A DNA stretch of 26,208 nucleotides from Caldilineaceae bacterium. GTDB taxonomy: Bacteria; Chloroflexota; Anaerolineae; Caldilineales; Caldilineaceae. The position numbers were made by a program, and so were the translations under genes. Within the stretch, counting starts at the first letter, position 1, and each line of letters opens with the position of its first letter. Under the pieces are notes generated by a model. The model was not told the DNA's origin. It saw only the letters and a list, made by a program, of their open reading frames with translations, and made no database searches. This document shows, piece after piece, positions 1 through 7,587 of this stretch. The stretch lies in the NCBI GenBank assembly GCA_026645575.1, contig JAPKMW010000132.1, positions 1 through 26,208 on the forward strand, read 5' to 3'.

Positions 1-70
1 TCTTGGCGACAAACCAGAGATTATCCAAGCTTGTTTTCAACAATGCGGTTATTACTAACCTTTGCGTTTA

Positions 71-1345
71 TCAGTAGATGGGCGCCGTTTGTGAATTGAC
101 TTCAACGGATGGCGCAACTTCCGGTCGGCGCAACGCCGGCAAGAAGATAGCAATCAACAGAATGGCGAGGGCGGCGGCGCTGGCTTCACCCACCAAGGTT
201 ACTTGCGGGCCAAATTGTTCAGCCAGGGAACCGATAAGCAATTGCCCCAGCGGGTCGGAACCAATCGCCAGCACCAGCAGCCCCATGACGCGACTGCGCA
301 TCTCATCGCTGGCCGCCAGCAGGATAATGGCGCTTTGCAGCGTACCAAAGCAGGACATGCCCAGGCCAGCCAGAAAGAGCATCACCCAGGAAAATTGGTA
401 ATTGGTAGAGAGCGCAAACGCGATCAGCGCCAGACACATCCAGGCGCTGCCGACAATAAAGATCAGTCCATTACTATAGTGCCGGCGAATCCATTGCATG
501 AGCAGCAACCCCAGAAAGGCGCCAATGCCGGTGCCAGTGCTTAACATGCCCAGCCCAACCGGCCCCTGGTGCAAAATGTCGCGCGCAAAGACTGGCAACA
601 GGGTGGTATAGGGGAAGATCCAGAAGTTCATGACAAAGGTGATCAACAGAACGGCCAGAATGATCTCATTGTGGCGCACATAGCGCAAGCCATGGCCGAT
701 CAATGTCCACGGACGGGCGGTGGGGCGCATGGTAGTGCGGGGAATGGGCTGGTGGGTCAGTGTGTTGAGGGTCAGAACAGCAATGAGAGAGAGGAAGGCC
801 ATGACCGCATAACAACCGGCGGCGCCATACCAGGCGATCAAGGCGCCGGCCAGCGAAGGGGTGACGATGCGGCCCACACCGACCATGATGCTATCGAGCA
901 ACATGCTCTCGACCAACTGCTCTTTACCCACAATGTCGGGGAGGAGCGCACGACGCGCCGGCCAATCAATAGCCCAAGCTGTCCCCAGTACAAAAGAGAG
1001 GAGCGCAATATTCCAAACTTCCGCCGTTCCACTCCAAACCAACAGCGCCATCAACCCATAGCCGCTGAGGTTGGCAGTTTGAGCGGCAATGATGATCCGC
1101 CGCCGGCCAAAGTGGTCAATTACGGGGCCGGTCCAGAAACCGACCAACAACAGCGGCAGCGATCGACTAAAGCCAACCAACGCGACCAGCCACGGGGAGT
1201 TGGTGAGTTCAAAGACCAGCCAGCCGATGACAACGACTTCCATGTGGAAGCCCTGCCACCAGAGAATATTACCAAGGAGTAGACGGCGATAATCAGGAAA
1301 GGTTAATGGCAGCAGGACGCTACGCCACCAGGCAGCACTTGTCAT
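71..1345 (-). CDS. MFS transporter, MFS_3 (EntS-like exporter) type
   Basis: This is a 424-residue inner-membrane protein of the major facilitator superfamily. About twelve hydrophobic segments run along its length. The loop between helices 2 and 3 carries the motif-A pattern GPVIDHFGRRR, which is typical of the drug/siderophore exporter branch. Its start (TFPDYRRLLLGN) also fits the MFS_3 family, which is close to EntS. The substrate cannot be read from the sequence; efflux of a small molecule is an inference from the family. The frame stays open upstream to 1429, but that stretch is the arm of a perfect hairpin and looks non-coding. The ATG at 1345 has an AAAGG element upstream and gives the expected N-terminus. 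The next gene upstream, on the same strand, is a secreted protein with no obvious functional link. Confidence 0.88.
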   Translation of the reverse strand: MTSAAWWRSVLLPLTFPDYRRLLLGNILWWQGFHMEVVVIGWLVFELTNSPWLVALVGFSRSLPLLLVGFWTGPVIDHFGRRRIIIAAQTANLSGYGLMALLVWSGTAEVWNIALLSFVLGTAWAIDWPARRALLPDIVGKEQLVESMLLDSIMVGVGRIVTPSLAGALIAWYGAAGCYAVMAFLSLIAVLTLNTLTHQPIPRTTMRPTARPWTLIGHGLRYVRHNEIILAVLLITFVMNFWIFPYTTLLPVFARDILHQGPVGLGMLSTGTGIGAFLGLLLMQWIRRHYSNGLIFIVGSAWMCLALIAFALSTNYQFSWVMLFLAGLGMSCFGTLQSAIILLAASDEMRSRVMGLLVLAIGSDPLGQLLIGSLAEQFGPQVTLVGEASAAALAILLIAIFLPALRRPEVAPSVEVNSQTAPIY

Positions 1346-1388
1346 AATTTGTATACCTTTGGCACATGTATGAGCAGTAGGGCGCAAT

Positions 1389-1423
1389 GACAGACCAGGT
1401 TTCCGGCTGAAACCTGGTCTGTC
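1389..1423. repeat. Perfect 14-bp inverted repeat with 7-nt loop
   Basis: The arms gacagaccaggttt (1389-1402) and aaacctggtctgtc (1410-1423) are perfectly complementary. The element lies between two minus-strand genes, just upstream of the MFS start. No T tract follows on either strand, so a simple intrinsic terminator is unlikely. It may be a dispersed palindrome or a 5'-leader hairpin. Confidence 0.85.
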
Positions 1424-1424
1424 G

Positions 1425-1439
1425 TGCAATGCTATTGCA
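1425..1439. repeat. Short palindrome TGCAAT-N3-ATTGCA
   Basis: A 15-bp perfect palindrome sits two bases beyond the 14-bp hairpin and upstream of the MFS gene. Its size and symmetry suit an operator for a dimeric regulator, but nothing else identifies a binder. It could be part of the same repeat element. Confidence 0.5.
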
Positions 1440-1505
1440 GCTTACTGCTGATTGCTCGAATGCCAATAAGCATACTTGATTCGTTTACACTTCGTCAAAG
1501 ACGAC

Positions 1506-2705
1506 TTACCTGCTAATGAAGGGCAGGTAAAGGATAGTGCGCAACTGAATCAGGGTTGCGCGCATATCACCAACTGTCCCATCGCCGTGTACCTTTTCCA
1601 GCCAGTAGGTGTAGGTTTGACCAACAGTAACATCTGCATCGACAAAGGTGTATGTTGCGCCGCTGCTGCCCCCCCCGCGCCGAGCGATCAAGGTTGGTGT
1701 AAGAAGTGTAGCCGTTTGTCGTTGCGCATCGGTACTACGCCACAAATGGAAACCCACAAAGTCGAGTTCAATGGCCGTTTCCCAGCGCAACTCAACACCG
1801 GATGGGTGCGGCGCAGCTTCTAGGTAAAGTAATTCGATAGCTGTCGGCGGGACCACAGGCGTGGGCGTAGGTGTTCCCTCCCCGGTGGGCAAGGAGATTG
1901 GGGTTGGCGTGGGTGTATCTGTATCAATCGGCGGCGTGGGTGTAGAGGTGCTTGTTGCCGTTGGCGTCGCTGGCGCCGTCGGTGTTTGGGTAGCCGTATC
2001 CGTGGCTGCGGGCGTCGCTGGTGATGCAGTTGCCGTTGGTGTTTGAGTGACAGTATCAGTGGCCGTTGGCGTCCCTGGTGATGCCGTTGCCGTTGGCGTC
2101 GCTGGCGTCGCTTCAATACAGACAGAGGCAATGCCAATCGAATCAGCGGCGTAATAGTACCAGGCGCCGGCTTGGGGTACATCAAAGGTCACATACTGCA
2201 CCATCCCCTGTTCTTCGACCACTTGATAGGGTGTGAGCGGATCATCGACGGCAAAGTAATTCAGGCGGGCATCGTCATCATCGTCAATCACGACCAAATT
2301 GATGGTTTGCCCTGGTTGAAAATTGCCGATCGGGTAGAAATCCTCGTAGACGGCCGGCAGTTCACAATTCTTATCACAGATCCAAACCCGTTCACGGGCA
2401 GCGATGGTATAGGTGCGTTTTCCCTGGTCATTTACGTCACCACTCTCCAGTGTGAAACGGAAGGGACGCGCACGCTTGACAATAAATGTTTCAAAGCCAT
2501 CTTCCATGGTAAAGGTGCCGGGGCCATCGCCCAGAAACTTGATGGTGGGCAAGCGTACGTCACAGGAAGGGGCCGGCGGTTGTGGCGTCGGTTGTTGAGC
2601 AATGACCGCCTGGCCTGGTCGGTTCAAAAGAAAAAGCACCCCACATAAGATGACGAGCAGGCCGATTGGCTTCCGGCCTAGCCCTAGCTTTTGCAGTGAC
2701 AACAT
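1506..2705 (-). CDS. Secreted protein with PT-rich linker and FN3-like C-terminal domain
   Basis: A 399-residue exported protein of unknown function. A signal/anchor helix lies at about residues 15-30. An all-beta-looking domain of about 150 residues follows, with an acidic DDDDD patch. A Pro-Thr-Ala-rich linker occupies about 199-288, then an FN3-like module (VELRWETAIELDFVGF type), and the protein ends in ILYLPFISR. The linker contains a 19-residue unit repeated in tandem. I recall similar 'YLP-x-x-x-R' tails behind PT linkers in many Chloroflexota secreted proteins, so surface display is inferred. The frame is open to 2900, but the ATG at 2705 is preceded by GGAGA at good spacing and starts the signal peptide directly. 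The stop codon lies inside a small hairpin (arms 1506-1513 and 1523-1530). Confidence 0.8.
   Translation of the reverse strand: MLSLQKLGLGRKPIGLLVILCGVLFLLNRPGQAVIAQQPTPQPPAPSCDVRLPTIKFLGDGPGTFTMEDGFETFIVKRARPFRFTLESGDVNDQGKRTYTIAARERVWICDKNCELPAVYEDFYPIGNFQPGQTINLVVIDDDDDARLNYFAVDDPLTPYQVVEEQGMVQYVTFDVPQAGAWYYYAADSIGIASVCIEATPATPTATASPGTPTATDTVTQTPTATASPATPAATDTATQTPTAPATPTATSTSTPTPPIDTDTPTPTPISLPTGEGTPTPTPVVPPTAIELLYLEAAPHPSGVELRWETAIELDFVGFHLWRSTDAQRQTATLLTPTLIARRGGGSSGATYTFVDADVTVGQTYTYWLEKVHGDGTVGDMRATLIQLRTILYLPFISR
1981..2094. repeat. 57-bp tandem repeat (two copies) in the PT linker
   Basis: Two units at 1981-2037 and 2038-2094 start with ggtgtttg and end with gttgccgtt. They encode 19-residue units (TPTATASPGTPTATDTVTQ type) on the minus strand. 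They differ by a few substitutions. Copy number could vary by slippage or unequal recombination, changing linker length. Confidence 0.8.
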
Positions 2706-2959
2706 ACTATATCTCCATTTATTTGAAATACTGATAGCATTACATAGGGTCAGTTTGCCCTCTAGTTTGACGAAGGTCACTCGCTTTGAGAGTAGGTAGA
2801 GGCATAGAAGCAAGGTATATCTATGCAAGATTTGCCATCCTTCCTGCCTTGCGCTATCATCTGGCGTAGACCAACACTTGACCTCACCCTTACCAACCAA
2901 AACCAGTCAAGAACAAGTACGCACCATCAATCGGCGCGCAACGGCGCCAGGAGCATTTC

Positions 2960-4339
2960 ATGGGTTTGACCACGCCGCCCTTCCAATCAACCAATACACA
3001 ACGCTGGCTTTATGCACTCTCCATGCTTGGGATGCAGATTCCAGCGCAGGTCGTGAATGTGTCGCTGCTCTTTTTTTACACCGATGTAAAACGGTTGCCG
3101 CCACAATGGAGCGCCACCGCGTTGACGCTCTATGCCATCTACAATGCCGTCAACAACCCGCTCATCGGCTACTTTTCGGATCGCACCCACACGCGCTGGG
3201 GCCGCCGGTTGCCGTATCTCTGGTTGGGAACCTTACCGTGGATGGTCGTCTTTGGGCTGCTCTGGCTGGCGCCCTTTAACGGTAATGAAAACCCGGTGGC
3301 GCTGCTCATTTATATGGTGGTCGGCATTGTCCTCTACGACGCCCTGGCTACGGCGGTCAGCACCGCCTACTACTCGCTGTTGCCGGAGATGTTTCCCAGC
3401 TATCACGAACGCACAGATGTCGCGGTGCGGATGAATATCTTCCTCACCGTTGCGCTACTCATGGGGGTGGCGCTACCACCGATCCTGGCGCAACGCTTAG
3501 GCTGGGGCATTATGGGGGTGATCTTTGCCGGGATTGCGGCGGTGGCGGGGTACATTGGCTATCGGGGCATGTTTGAACGGGGGAATGCGGCGGTTTCTGA
3601 GGATTTTTCGTTCTTTGCCGCTTTCAAGGCGACCTTTGTCAACCGCAGTTTTCTACCGATGACGGTGGCACAGACCATGCGCTTTGTCACCACCAATGCG
3701 CTCTCCACCGGCATGATCTTTTACATCAAATACAGCATCGGCGCTCCCCCAGGTCAGACCTCGATCATCTTGGGGACGGCCTTTATTACTGCCGCCCTGG
3801 CCCTCTATCCCTGGCGCGTCTTTATCGCCAACCGCTTTGAGCCACGTACAACAGCACTCTGTGGTTATGCTGCCACGGCGCTGGCCTCGCTGTCGCTCTG
3901 GTTTGTCACTTCGCTCCAAGGAGCCATTGTCGCCGCTTTTTTGATTGGCATCGCCTTTGCCGGCATCTTTCTCATGGACAATGTTCTCATCTCCGATGTG
4001 ATTGACGAAGACGAGGTCAAAACCGGTCAGCGCCGCGAGGGGATGTACTTTGGCCTTAACGGATTGGTGGTGACATTGAGCGCAGCCATCGTCTCGGTGG
4101 TCTTTGGCATCATTGCGCCGGCCTATGGCTATGATACACGCGTAGAGGTGCAACCGGAGAGTGTCGCCACCGGCTTTCGGGTCTTTATGACCGGACTGCC
4201 CTTTGCCGGTTGCGCTCTGGCTTTCCTGGCGCTGCTCACCTACCCGTTGCATGGCAAACGGCTGAAGGAAGTCAAAGCACAGGTGGCACAGCGCCATGCA
4301 CAACCCGATACAGCACCAGCCCACGAACTTATGGTATAA
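2960..4339 (+). CDS. GPH-family sugar/uronide:cation symporter (MFS_2)
   Basis: A 459-residue, roughly twelve-helix transporter of the glycoside-pentoside-hexuronide:cation symporter family. The family marker is GYFSDRTHTRWGRRLPYLW after helix 2, with the D-R-T and G-R-R residues used in cation coupling in MelB-like proteins. A late loop holds DVIDEDEVKTGQRREGMYFG, the other conserved GPH motif. The start is well supported by CAGGAG six bases upstream. It opens a plus-strand gene run that includes a fructuronate-reductase-like SDR and an enolase-superfamily protein. The likely cargo is therefore an acid sugar or uronide taken up with a cation (inference). The last codons overlap a possible promoter for the next gene. 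Confidence 0.9.
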   Translation: MGLTTPPFQSTNTQRWLYALSMLGMQIPAQVVNVSLLFFYTDVKRLPPQWSATALTLYAIYNAVNNPLIGYFSDRTHTRWGRRLPYLWLGTLPWMVVFGLLWLAPFNGNENPVALLIYMVVGIVLYDALATAVSTAYYSLLPEMFPSYHERTDVAVRMNIFLTVALLMGVALPPILAQRLGWGIMGVIFAGIAAVAGYIGYRGMFERGNAAVSEDFSFFAAFKATFVNRSFLPMTVAQTMRFVTTNALSTGMIFYIKYSIGAPPGQTSIILGTAFITAALALYPWRVFIANRFEPRTTALCGYAATALASLSLWFVTSLQGAIVAAFLIGIAFAGIFLMDNVLISDVIDEDEVKTGQRREGMYFGLNGLVVTLSAAIVSVVFGIIAPAYGYDTRVEVQPESVATGFRVFMTGLPFAGCALAFLALLTYPLHGKRLKEVKAQVAQRHAQPDTAPAHELMV

Positions 4340-4340
4340 T
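4331..4340 (+). promoter_or_regulatory. Possible extended -10 promoter (TGG-TATAAT)
   Basis: A perfect TATAAT at 4335-4340, preceded by TGG, overlaps the stop codon of the transporter and lies 17 bases before the next ATG. No good -35 is seen, as is usual for extended -10 promoters. The identical ten bases occur at 7526-7535 before the SDR gene. Because these bases also encode the transporter's last residues, chance is a real alternative. Confidence 0.4.
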
Positions 4341-4357
4341 GGGAGTAGAAATGAATT

Positions 4358-5371
4358 ATGGTAACGCCCAAGCGTGAGACGCGTAACGATTTTGATAGCG
4401 CCTGGAAAGACGAAATCGAGTGGTATCTAGAAGAGTTCGTGGCTTTTTTCTTTCCGCAGGCGCACGCTGACATTGATTGGAGCCGCGGTTATGAATTTCT
4501 CGACAAGGAGCTACAACGCATTACACGTGATGCAACGCTAGGTCGTCGCTATGCCGACAAATTGGTCAAAGTCTATCTCAAAACTGGCGAAGAGCAATGG
4601 GTGCTGATCCATATTGAAATTCAGGGGCAGCATGAAACCAAGTTCAACCAGCGGATGTATATTTACAACTATCGACTCTTTGACCATTATAAGCGGCTGG
4701 TTGCCAGCTTTGCCGTATTGTGCGATGAAGGGAAGCGCTGGCGGCCGAAAAAATTCAGCTATAAATTGTGGGGTTGCAAACTCAGCTTTGAATTTCCGAT
4801 TGTCAAGTTGATCGATTACCACACACGCTGGGCGGAATTAGAAGCCAGCGATAATGTCTTTGCTATCGTGGTCATGGCTCAGTTGAAAGCGCAGGAGACG
4901 CAGCATGATCCTGAAGCACGCCTTTTGGCAAAATTTTATCTGGCGCGCCGGCTCTATGAACGGGGTTACACGCGTGAGAAAATTATTAATCTGTTCCACT
5001 TTATCGATTGGGTGCTACAATTGCCGCAGCCGTTGGAAGCCAAGTTTTGGCAGGATTTCCAAGAATACGAGGAGGTTACGCATATGCGCTATGTAACGAG
5101 TGTTGAACGCATGGGCATGGAGAAGGGCATGGAGAAGGGCATGGAGAAGGGCATGGAGAAGGGGTTGCAACAGGGCGCCTTGCGTCAACTGCTGCGTCTG
5201 TTGCACCATCGCTTTCAGACGATCCCGGCAGAGGTGCAAGCGCATTTGCAATTGTTGTCGGTGGAACAATTAGAACAGTTATTGGATGTTGCCTTAACCG
5301 TCGCTGCCCTGCCCGACTTTGTGGCCCGTCTACCCGAACCAATCCAGGCGGAAGCGAGTGCGACAGCATAG
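4358..5371 (+). CDS. Rpn-family PD-(D/E)XK nuclease / transposase-like protein
   Basis: A 337-residue protein of the Rpn (recombination-promoting nuclease, 'YhgA-like transposase') type. The nuclease core is visible: D67 in YADKLVKV and the E87-x-Q89 strand in IHIEIQGQ, which is the family's variant of the PD-(D/E)XK site. Residues 253-268 are four GMEK units. The C-terminal 45 residues resemble DUF4351 (LSVEQLEQLLDVAL). E. coli Rpn proteins are DNA endonucleases that raise recombination; the role here is not known. It sits between transporter and racemase-like genes, only 19 bp from the former, and is probably an inserted mobile-type gene that does not belong to the pathway. A GGGAG lies 12 bases before the ATG, rather far for an RBS. 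Confidence 0.88.
   Translation: MVTPKRETRNDFDSAWKDEIEWYLEEFVAFFFPQAHADIDWSRGYEFLDKELQRITRDATLGRRYADKLVKVYLKTGEEQWVLIHIEIQGQHETKFNQRMYIYNYRLFDHYKRLVASFAVLCDEGKRWRPKKFSYKLWGCKLSFEFPIVKLIDYHTRWAELEASDNVFAIVVMAQLKAQETQHDPEARLLAKFYLARRLYERGYTREKIINLFHFIDWVLQLPQPLEAKFWQDFQEYEEVTHMRYVTSVERMGMEKGMEKGMEKGMEKGLQQGALRQLLRLLHHRFQTIPAEVQAHLQLLSVEQLEQLLDVALTVAALPDFVARLPEPIQAEASATA
5113..5160. repeat. 12-bp tandem repeat, four perfect copies
   Basis: The unit gggcatggagaa is repeated four times without a mismatch, in frame, encoding GMEK x4 in the Rpn-like protein. Repeats of this kind are common in the family. Because the unit is 12 bp, copy-number change keeps the frame and alters the length of a charged helix. 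Confidence 0.95.
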
Positions 5372-5386
5372 CCACAGGAGAAACTC

Positions 5387-6052
5387 ATGTCCAAAAAATT
5401 AGCGCTGATTCACACGGCCACTGTCAACGCGACGACGATCACCCAACTCTGTAAAGAGGCCATGCCCGATGTCGAGGTTTTTAACATCGTTGATGAAAGC
5501 CTGCTCAAAAATACCATCGCCGAACAAAAGTTGACGCCGACTACCTACCGCCGGCTGGCCGGTTATTTGGAATCTGCCGAAGCGGCCGGCGCCGATGCCA
5601 TTCTCGTCACCTGTTCGTCGATCGGGCCGGCGGTGGATGCGGCGCGACCGTTGGTCAATGTGCCGGTCTTACGCATTGACCAGGCGATGGCCGATGAGGC
5701 TGTACGTATGGGCAAACGCATTGGCGTGATTGCCACCCTCTCCACTACCCTGGAGCCAACGGCGGCGCTGATTCAGGCTAGTGCCGTTACTCAGGGCAAG
5801 ACGATCGAACTTGTCACTCATCTCTGCACCGGCGCCTTCGATGCGGTCATTAGCGGCGACACCGCCACCCATGACCGTCTGGTAACGGCGGGATTGAAAG
5901 AATTAATGGACAAAGTGAATCTCATTGTGCTGGCCCAGGCAACGATGGCGCGCGTGGTCGATACCCTGCCGGCAGCAGAGAAACGCGTGCCGATCCTCTC
6001 CAGCCCGCGTTTAGGCGTAGCAGCGGCCAAAGCGCTGATGACGACCCTGTAA
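5387..6052 (+). CDS. Aspartate/glutamate racemase superfamily protein
   Basis: A 221-residue member of the Asp/Glu/hydantoin racemase superfamily, with the two-lobed pattern of the fold. The first active-site cysteine is present (C76 in LVTCSSIG). RIGVIATLSTTLEPT marks the second lobe. At the place of the second catalytic cysteine (normally LGCTH) the sequence reads LAQAT, with Q184. A two-base cofactor-independent racemase mechanism is therefore unlikely, and an isomerase, decarboxylase or lyase-like activity is possible. Its start is clear: AGGAG eight bases before ATG. It follows the nuclease gene by 15 bp and precedes the MocA-type oxidoreductase. A role in processing an acid intermediate of the neighbouring pathway is inferred. 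Confidence 0.82.
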   Translation: MSKKLALIHTATVNATTITQLCKEAMPDVEVFNIVDESLLKNTIAEQKLTPTTYRRLAGYLESAEAAGADAILVTCSSIGPAVDAARPLVNVPVLRIDQAMADEAVRMGKRIGVIATLSTTLEPTAALIQASAVTQGKTIELVTHLCTGAFDAVISGDTATHDRLVTAGLKELMDKVNLIVLAQATMARVVDTLPAAEKRVPILSSPRLGVAAAKALMTTL

Positions 6053-6154
6053 TTGTCATTCGCCACCACACTGAGTACATCACAAGAATGGGCGTTGACA
6101 ACAGCGTCCATTTCCTCCCTAGCCGTTTGGTAAACTCGCCCATACATCATTGTT

Positions 6155-6189
6155 GGTGAAGAAACATCTACGGTGAAGAAACATTCACC
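6155..6189 (+). promoter_or_regulatory. Operator-like repeats upstream of the MocA-type gene
   Basis: The 13-mer ggtgaagaaacat occurs twice with a 17-bp period (6155-6167 and 6172-6184). The second copy also forms the palindrome GGTGAA-N6-TTCACC (6172-6189). It lies in the 257-bp space before the oxidoreductase gene and about 25 bp above a weak promoter. This would suit a LacI/GntR-type sugar regulator, but no regulator gene is adjacent. Confidence 0.35.
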
Positions 6190-6212
6190 ACAATTGAACT
6201 TTTTTCAGCACT

Positions 6213-6240
6213 TTGGCAAGTCGACAACCTATGATAGACT
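6213..6240 (+). promoter_or_regulatory. Weak sigma-70-like promoter for the oxidoreductase gene
   Basis: TTGGCA (6213-6218) and TAGACT (6235-6240) are separated by 16 bp. The start codon is about 70 bp downstream. Each hexamer matches consensus only in part, so this is a candidate site. Confidence 0.35.
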
Positions 6241-6309
6241 AAACCGGCTCATACACCGGTGTTTTTGTCCAACCATCAATGCACAGAAGCAAACTTCAAG
6301 GAGGAGTTA

Positions 6310-7398
6310 ATGAACCCAATCAAGATGGGCGTCGTCGGCTGCGGCGCGATTGCCCAAGTCCACCACATGCCAAACCTGTACGATCTGCATGGGCTTTTTA
6401 AAGTCAATGCCGTCTGTGATGTTTCTGCTGGCGCAGCAGCATATGTGGCTGACAAATTTAATGTTCCCAACCATTTCACCGACTATCGTGAACTATTGCA
6501 GAGTGATGTCGAAGCGGTGTTGCTCTGCCAATCTGACCCGAAGACCGAAGTCGCCATCGCCGCGCTGGATGCCGGTAAACATCTCTTTATTGAAAAGCCG
6601 ATGTGCTTCTCGTTGCAAGAGACCGACGCCATTATCGCGGCGCAACAGCGGTCGGGCAAGGTGGGGCAAGTTGGTTATATGAAAATCTTCGACCCTGCCT
6701 ACGAATATGCCAAGCGCGAAGTGGATAAGATGGAGAATATCCGCTTTGTCCAGGTCAACCATTTGCACCCCAACAATGAGCTGCATACGCGCCAGTTTGA
6801 CATTCGCCGCTTTGATGATCTGCCCGCTGACGCCATCGCCGCCACCCGCGCCGCCCGCCAAGCCGCCCGCAAAGAAGCCATTGGCGATGTGCCGCCCCAT
6901 GTGGAACAGACCTTTTATCTGCTCTCCGGCAGTATGATTCACGATCTCTACGGCATGCGCACTATGTTGGGCGTCCCCAACCGTGTGGTCAGCACCGACA
7001 TCTGGTTTGATGGCCGCGCCGTTACGATGACGCTCGAATATCCGAATGGCTCGCGCTGTGTCGCCTCGTGGGTCGATCTGCCCGATCTCTGGGATTTTCA
7101 GGAATCGATTGAGGTCTATGGTGATAAGAAGCGCGTCATCGTCGAATATCCCACTGGTTTTGCGCGCGGCCCGCTCTCCAAAGTGACCATCCAGGGTATC
7201 GACGCTAACGGCACCACCTACAAACAAGAGCCGGCTATCGACTGGGAGACGGCCTTTAGTCGCGAAATGCGCCATTTCTACGATTGTGTACGTAATGGCG
7301 CCACCTGTCGCGCCCCGGTCTCCTCTGCACGGGATGACATTGCGCTGATCATCGACATTATCAAATGTTATCAGAGCCAGGCCCCAGTGACGCGGTAG
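6310..7398 (+). CDS. Gfo/Idh/MocA family NAD(P)-dependent oxidoreductase
   Basis: A 362-residue dehydrogenase. The N-terminal Rossmann fold shows GVVGCGAIAQ (GxGxxA at residues 10-15), and the family's EKP motif is at 95-97 (FIEKPMCFS), where the lysine normally contributes to catalysis. The C-terminal part is the alpha/beta dimer and substrate domain. Family members oxidise or reduce sugars, inositols and sugar acids with NAD(P). The start at 6310 has a strong AAGGAGGAG just upstream. The frame is open to 6259, but that extension reads through the leader. It is followed, after a large inverted repeat, by the fructuronate-reductase-like gene, so a sugar or sugar-acid substrate is likely. The exact reaction cannot be assigned. 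Confidence 0.93.
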   Translation: MNPIKMGVVGCGAIAQVHHMPNLYDLHGLFKVNAVCDVSAGAAAYVADKFNVPNHFTDYRELLQSDVEAVLLCQSDPKTEVAIAALDAGKHLFIEKPMCFSLQETDAIIAAQQRSGKVGQVGYMKIFDPAYEYAKREVDKMENIRFVQVNHLHPNNELHTRQFDIRRFDDLPADAIAATRAARQAARKEAIGDVPPHVEQTFYLLSGSMIHDLYGMRTMLGVPNRVVSTDIWFDGRAVTMTLEYPNGSRCVASWVDLPDLWDFQESIEVYGDKKRVIVEYPTGFARGPLSKVTIQGIDANGTTYKQEPAIDWETAFSREMRHFYDCVRNGATCRAPVSSARDDIALIIDIIKCYQSQAPVTR

Positions 7399-7419
7399 CA
7401 TTTCCTTTTTATCTCTCCT

Positions 7420-7483
7420 CTAAACTCAGGCGTCCCTACGGGACAGAAGAAAGATCTCGTCTCGTAGGGACGCCTGAGTTTAG
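7420..7483. repeat. Perfect 21-bp inverted repeat, 22-nt loop
   Basis: Arms 7420-7440 and 7463-7483 (ctaaactcaggcgtccctac... and its complement) match without error. The left arm and the first loop bases also form GTCCC-TAC-GGGAC. The element lies 21 bp after the oxidoreductase stop and has no T tract. A related 21-mer, 17/21 identical, is at 26081-26101, also next to a CGTCCC-ATC-GGGACG hairpin, so this is a dispersed family. Confidence 0.92.
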
Positions 7484-7525
7484 GGCGGATGATGAGCCGT
7501 CGCGTTCCCCATTTTTATTGGCGGC

Positions 7526-7535
7526 ATGGTATAAT
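7526..7535 (+). promoter_or_regulatory. Extended -10 promoter (TGG-TATAAT) before the SDR gene
   Basis: A perfect TATAAT (7530-7535) with upstream TGG lies 52 bp before the SDR start codon, in non-coding DNA. No strong -35 is present. The same ten bases occur before the Rpn gene at 4331-4340. Confidence 0.5.
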
Positions 7536-7587
7536 GATCATCAAAATCGCGTAATTCAAAAGAAAAAAGCTTGCAAGGAATTTCAGC

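Noticed and set aside
569..1282. 237-codon plus-strand open frame
   Set aside because: It is antisense to the MFS exporter, very rich in Gln/Asp/Asn/Gly, and has no RBS or motif.
1346..1429. Longer N-terminus of the MFS exporter
   Set aside because: The stretch is a hairpin arm, has no RBS, and adds residues foreign to the family.
5113..5160. Regular short repeats as a CRISPR array
   Set aside because: Units are 12 bp, contiguous, in frame and without spacers; no cas gene is present.
6493..7401. 302-codon open frame on the minus strand
   Set aside because: It lies antisense to the clear Gfo/Idh/MocA gene, has no recognisable motif, and is explained by the GC-rich codon pattern of the real gene.
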